DNA of 38,811 nt from Anaerolineae bacterium. GTDB taxonomy: Bacteria; Pseudomonadota; Alphaproteobacteria; DSM-16000; Inquilinaceae. The number at the start of each line of letters is the position of its first letter. Positions within the stretch are counted from its first letter, which is position 1. Where the stretch lies: contig JANQQD010000049.1 of NCBI GenBank assembly GCA_028285185.1, forward strand, positions 1-38,811. The letters run 5' to 3'. The notes under the pieces were generated by a model that ran no database searches, had not been told where the DNA came from, and saw nothing but the letters and a program-made list of their open reading frames with translations. The translations under genes and the position numbers were made by a program. Positions 36,509 through 38,811 of this stretch are shown in pieces.

Positions 36509-37126
36509 TCAGCCGCCGGCGCGCAGCGTTGCGATCTGATCCCGCAACGCCTGCAGAAGCGCGTCGATATTGCCGCCGTTGCGCTGGATGATCGAGCTGA
36601 ACTCGTTGCGCTGGGTGACCGCCATGCTGACGCCTTCGACCATCACGTCGATGATCTGAAGATTGCCGGCCCCGCGGTCGCGCACCCGCCACATCACCTG
36701 AACGGGCGGCCCATCCGGCGCAACAATGCGCGAGCTCACCATGACGTCGCGGTCACCCTCAGGGCGCGACCCGTCCACGACGAAGCTCTGATTGTCGTAC
36801 TCGTTGAAACGCCGTGCATAGGTTTCAACCACCATGTCTTCGAACAGCGAGAGATATTCTTCACGCTGCGGCTCGGTCGCCGTGCGCCAATGCCGGCCGA
36901 GCACGAACTGGCCGATCGTGGGCACATCGAAGCTGTCGCGAAACAGCACACGCACGCCTTCCACCGTGCCGGCGGAGGACCGCGTGTTGTCGCGCAGCAG
37001 CTCGATCGCCTCATCGCCGAGCTGGCGGATGAACGCCTGCGCTCCGGCCTGGTCCTGAACCGCTGCCGCCTTGCCCGCCGGCAAGACGACCGCAAATGCC
37101 AAAATCAGAAATGACGCCAATCGCAT
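36509..37126 (-). CDS. mlaC: MlaC/Ttg2D-family periplasmic phospholipid-binding protein
   Basis: A 205-residue periplasmic protein that shuttles phospholipids between the outer-membrane MlaA complex and the inner-membrane MlaFEDB ABC transporter. The signal peptide covers about residues 1-22. Family motifs are RVLFRDSFDVPTIGQFVLGRH followed by W, LFEDMVVETYARRFNEYDNQ and IDVMVEGVSMAVTQRNEFSS, with IIQRNGGNIDALL. It starts 29 bp downstream of mlaA on the same strand, which forms a clear operon. The other Mla genes (mlaFED) are not in the window. Confidence 0.95.
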   Translation of the reverse strand: MRLASFLILAFAVVLPAGKAAAVQDQAGAQAFIRQLGDEAIELLRDNTRSSAGTVEGVRVLFRDSFDVPTIGQFVLGRHWRTATEPQREEYLSLFEDMVVETYARRFNEYDNQSFVVDGSRPEGDRDVMVSSRIVAPDGPPVQVMWRVRDRGAGNLQIIDVMVEGVSMAVTQRNEFSSIIQRNGGNIDALLQALRDQIATLRAGG

Positions 37127-37155
37127 CGCCGAACCCGCCCCGTTTCCAGTGTTCC

Positions 37156-38067
37156 CTATCGTCTGACGTCCGGAGTCAGGTCCAAACGCGGCACCGGCGG
37201 CAGCTCCGAAACCTCCTCCTCCTCGGCGGGAGTCGGGATTGCCGGAGGCTCGTCGGACTCCGTCTCCGAGAAATCGGTATAGTCCGGGATATCGGGAATG
37301 TCCTGCTCAATCTCACCGTCCCGGATCTCCGCTTCGCGGAACTGCGTGTAAAGGCTGCGAATCGTTGCATAGAAATCGACGGATGTCGCTCTCAGCTCGT
37401 CCGTCGCGGCGATCGTCCGGGCGCGCGCATCGATGATCGACAGACCCAGCCGGCCATACCCGATCGCGTCCAAAGCTGTGCTGTCGATGATGCGGGACGT
37501 GATCGAGATCGGATCTGCGAGCGTCTCGACCACGAAGCCTGCCGTGTCGCGCACATTGGATGGGCCAATGATCGGCAGCACCAGATACGGGCCGCTGTCG
37601 ACCCCCCAGACGGCGAGCGTCTGGCCGAAATCTTCCGACTCGAAGGGAATGCCCTGATTGTTGTGGTTGGCCACATCGACGAAGCCGCCGAAGCCGGCCA
37701 CGGTGTTGATGAAGAACCGGGCCATGACGTTGCCGGCGCCTTCGAAATCGCCCTGCATCAGTTCGTTGGCCAGGATCAGGGGGGATCGCAGATGGCGCAG
37801 CATGTCGCGGGCGCGATCCTGCAGGGGCTCCGGGAAATAGTCCCGATACGTCTCGGCAACAGGCCGAATCAGGATCGTGTCGACGACTTCATTGCCGGCG
37901 AAGATCGCCCGGTTGACCGGCTCAATCGGGTCGTAGACCGCACCAGGCCCTTCATCGACCGCGTCCGTCGCCGCACAACCGGCGGCGCCCATCAGCATCA
38001 AGCCAACGACGACGCGGCGAGCCGCACTCGCCGGTTCCCAAGCCCGTCCGAAAATTCGCCCGTTCAC
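37156..38067 (-). CDS. mlaA: MlaA/VacJ-family outer-membrane lipoprotein
   Basis: A 303-residue protein that removes misplaced phospholipids from the outer leaflet of the outer membrane. The N-terminus has a lipoprotein-type signal (VVVGLMLMGAAGC, then ATD). The core motifs are YDPIEPVNRAIFAGNEVVDT, INTVAGFGGFVDVA, DFGQTLAVWGVDSGPYLVLP and GPSNVRDTAGFVVE. The tail of about 60 residues is unusually acidic and Pro-rich (EEEEVSELPPVP). The start is a GTG at 38067 with GGGGGCTGAAC upstream. mlaC follows downstream. The lipobox residue at -3 is Ala, not Leu, a mild deviation. Confidence 0.94.
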   Translation of the reverse strand: MNGRIFGRAWEPASAARRVVVGLMLMGAAGCAATDAVDEGPGAVYDPIEPVNRAIFAGNEVVDTILIRPVAETYRDYFPEPLQDRARDMLRHLRSPLILANELMQGDFEGAGNVMARFFINTVAGFGGFVDVANHNNQGIPFESEDFGQTLAVWGVDSGPYLVLPIIGPSNVRDTAGFVVETLADPISITSRIIDSTALDAIGYGRLGLSIIDARARTIAATDELRATSVDFYATIRSLYTQFREAEIRDGEIEQDIPDIPDYTDFSETESDEPPAIPTPAEEEEVSELPPVPRLDLTPDVRR

Positions 38068-38673
38068 GTTCAGCCCCCAAGCGGAGAGGATCCGTCAGAA
38101 GTAACCGTCGCCCGCCGTCGCACAGGAGAATGTCGATGGTCCTCCGCGCGACTGTGCCCCCGTCGTTTTGTCGTTCTCGCGGGACGGTCACCAGACTCTG
38201 ACAAGAAATCCTCTGTCGACATCGGATTCAAGGACAGATGAGTTAGCATACAGTTACCCTCTTGACCAGAACGCAACAGCACACCGAGCGGTCGTGCGAC
38301 GTCCTCTCTCATCGGCTCGCCTTTCGCCGGATCGGCAGCTTCCATTGCTGGATGCCCCGACCTTCCCACTGGTTACGCCCCAGACCCACGCCTGCCCACA
38401 GGAAGTGAGCAAGACTCTGAAACGTTGTAACCGCATTGGTATACCAACCACCTTTACGTATCATTGGCGGGATCGGATCGAAGGGTGCGATGCCGGGGCT
38501 CTCGGCTCGCCTCGGCGCGGCATCTGGCGCCGCTTGGCCGATCACGGTAGAAGCCTGTCGAAGGCGGATTGTTCGCGATAGTGAAGGTAACCTGAAGATT
38601 GTCCCGTGCGCCGGAGGCCGTCGCCACCCTTCACCGCTGGAAGCCGGACGGCGATCCCAGGGGTGACGGGACG
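38068..38673. other. 606-bp gene-free stretch upstream of mlaA and the ArsR-type gene
   Basis: I see no convincing gene on either strand. Short open frames here overlap each other and lack protein-like composition or good ribosome-binding sites. The stretch holds the divergent promoters of mlaA (minus) and the ArsR-type gene (plus). On the minus strand a TGTATGCT box at about 38250-38257 could be an extended -10 for mlaA. The 12-bp palindrome at 38436-38447 is listed separately. I could not recognise any riboswitch or small RNA by eye. Confidence 0.5.
38436..38447. promoter_or_regulatory. Perfect 12-bp palindrome TTGGTATACCAA, GntR/FCD-type operator candidate
   Basis: TTGGTA is followed by its exact reverse complement TACCAA. 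The TGGTATACCA core is the operator style of FCD-type GntR regulators such as UxuR/ExuR relatives. It lies about 230 bp before the ArsR-type gene and about 370 bp upstream of mlaA. No GntR gene is in the window, so the regulator would be encoded elsewhere. Confidence 0.4.
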
Positions 38674-38811
38674 ATGGAGCAGCTTCTCACCGCTCTGAAG
38701 GCCGCATCGGAACCGACGCGCCTGCGCATTCTGACCCTCTGCCGCCGCAGCGAGCTGACCGTGACGGACCTCACCCAGATCCTCGGCCAGAGCCAGCCGC
38801 GGGTGTCACGG
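38674..38811 (+). CDS. ArsR-family transcriptional regulator (3'-truncated by window edge)
   Basis: The first 46 residues of a winged helix-turn-helix protein: MEQLLTALKAASEPTRLRIL, then LCRRSELTVTDLTQILGQSQPRVSR. The ASEPTRLRIL and LGQSQPRVSR segments are the ArsR DNA-binding fold. In many alphaproteobacteria such an N-terminus is fused to a SAM-dependent methyltransferase and lies before metF or metH, which would be expected just outside the window. No metal-binding Cys pair (CxC) is seen in the part present. ATG 38674 has GGGGTGACGGG upstream. Confidence 0.85.
   Translation, partial: MEQLLTALKAASEPTRLRILTLCRRSELTVTDLTQILGQSQPRVSR

Noticed and set aside
38436-38666. 76-codon open frame in the gene-free region before the ArsR-type gene
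   Set aside because: No ribosome-binding site is visible, the composition is rich in Arg, Gly and Ala, and the start lies within the palindrome region. I consider it non-coding.

Overview
This is a GC-rich window of about 38.8 kb, densely packed with genes. It looks like the chromosome of an alphaproteobacterium, probably Rhodospirillales-like. The assignment is inferred from gene content and order: urtABCDE-ureDABCEFG, rodZ-ispG, lysC-ptsP opposite ubiG, comF / grxC / Nit hydrolase / DUF1178, and mlaA-mlaC. I see no tRNA, rRNA, CRISPR array, insertion sequence, phage gene or integrase.

Left part (1-9.1 kb), a loose accessory region with alternating strands: the C-terminal part of a Rieske ring-hydroxylating oxygenase, an orphan PhnM-type amidohydrolase, an Old Yellow Enzyme homologue with altered active-site residues, a secreted phytase-like esterase, an EamA-type exporter, a small secreted cysteine-containing protein of unknown function, a decayed ABC-transporter ATPase directly upstream of a HAD phosphatase, and an unrecognised membrane protein.

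Centre (9.2-20.2 kb): one co-directional run of twelve genes, urtA-urtB-urtC-urtD-urtE-ureD-ureA-ureB-ureC-ureE-ureF-ureG, covering high-affinity urea uptake and complete nickel urease with its accessory proteins. Many junctions overlap by a few bases. A near-perfect sigma-54 promoter (TGGCAC-N5-TTGC) lies about 60 bp before urtA, which suggests nitrogen-limitation (NtrC-type) control of the whole run. A long hairpin closes it and faces ispG.

Right part (20.2-38.8 kb), mostly housekeeping: on the minus strand lysC (aspartokinase), ptsP (nitrogen PTS enzyme I), rodZ (cell shape) and ispG (isoprenoid synthesis); on the plus strand ubiG and a small surface-antigen-like secreted protein. Then come rocF-rocD (arginase, ornithine aminotransferase) with a divergent Lrp-type regulator, and a PAS-like protein. 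A minus-strand group follows: comF, a small conserved protein, grxC, a Nit1-type amidase and DUF1178. The window ends with ettA, mlaA-mlaC, a 606-bp gene-free stretch with a perfect 12-bp palindrome, and the start of an ArsR-type regulator.

Nitrogen metabolism is the main link between genes. Arginase releases urea inside the cell, urease degrades it, UrtABCDE imports more, and PtsP senses nitrogen status in related bacteria. I found no clearly new multi-gene system. The most unusual items are the variant OYE, the orphan PhnM, the ABC ATPase remnant, the unknown secreted and membrane proteins, and the regulatory palindromes.
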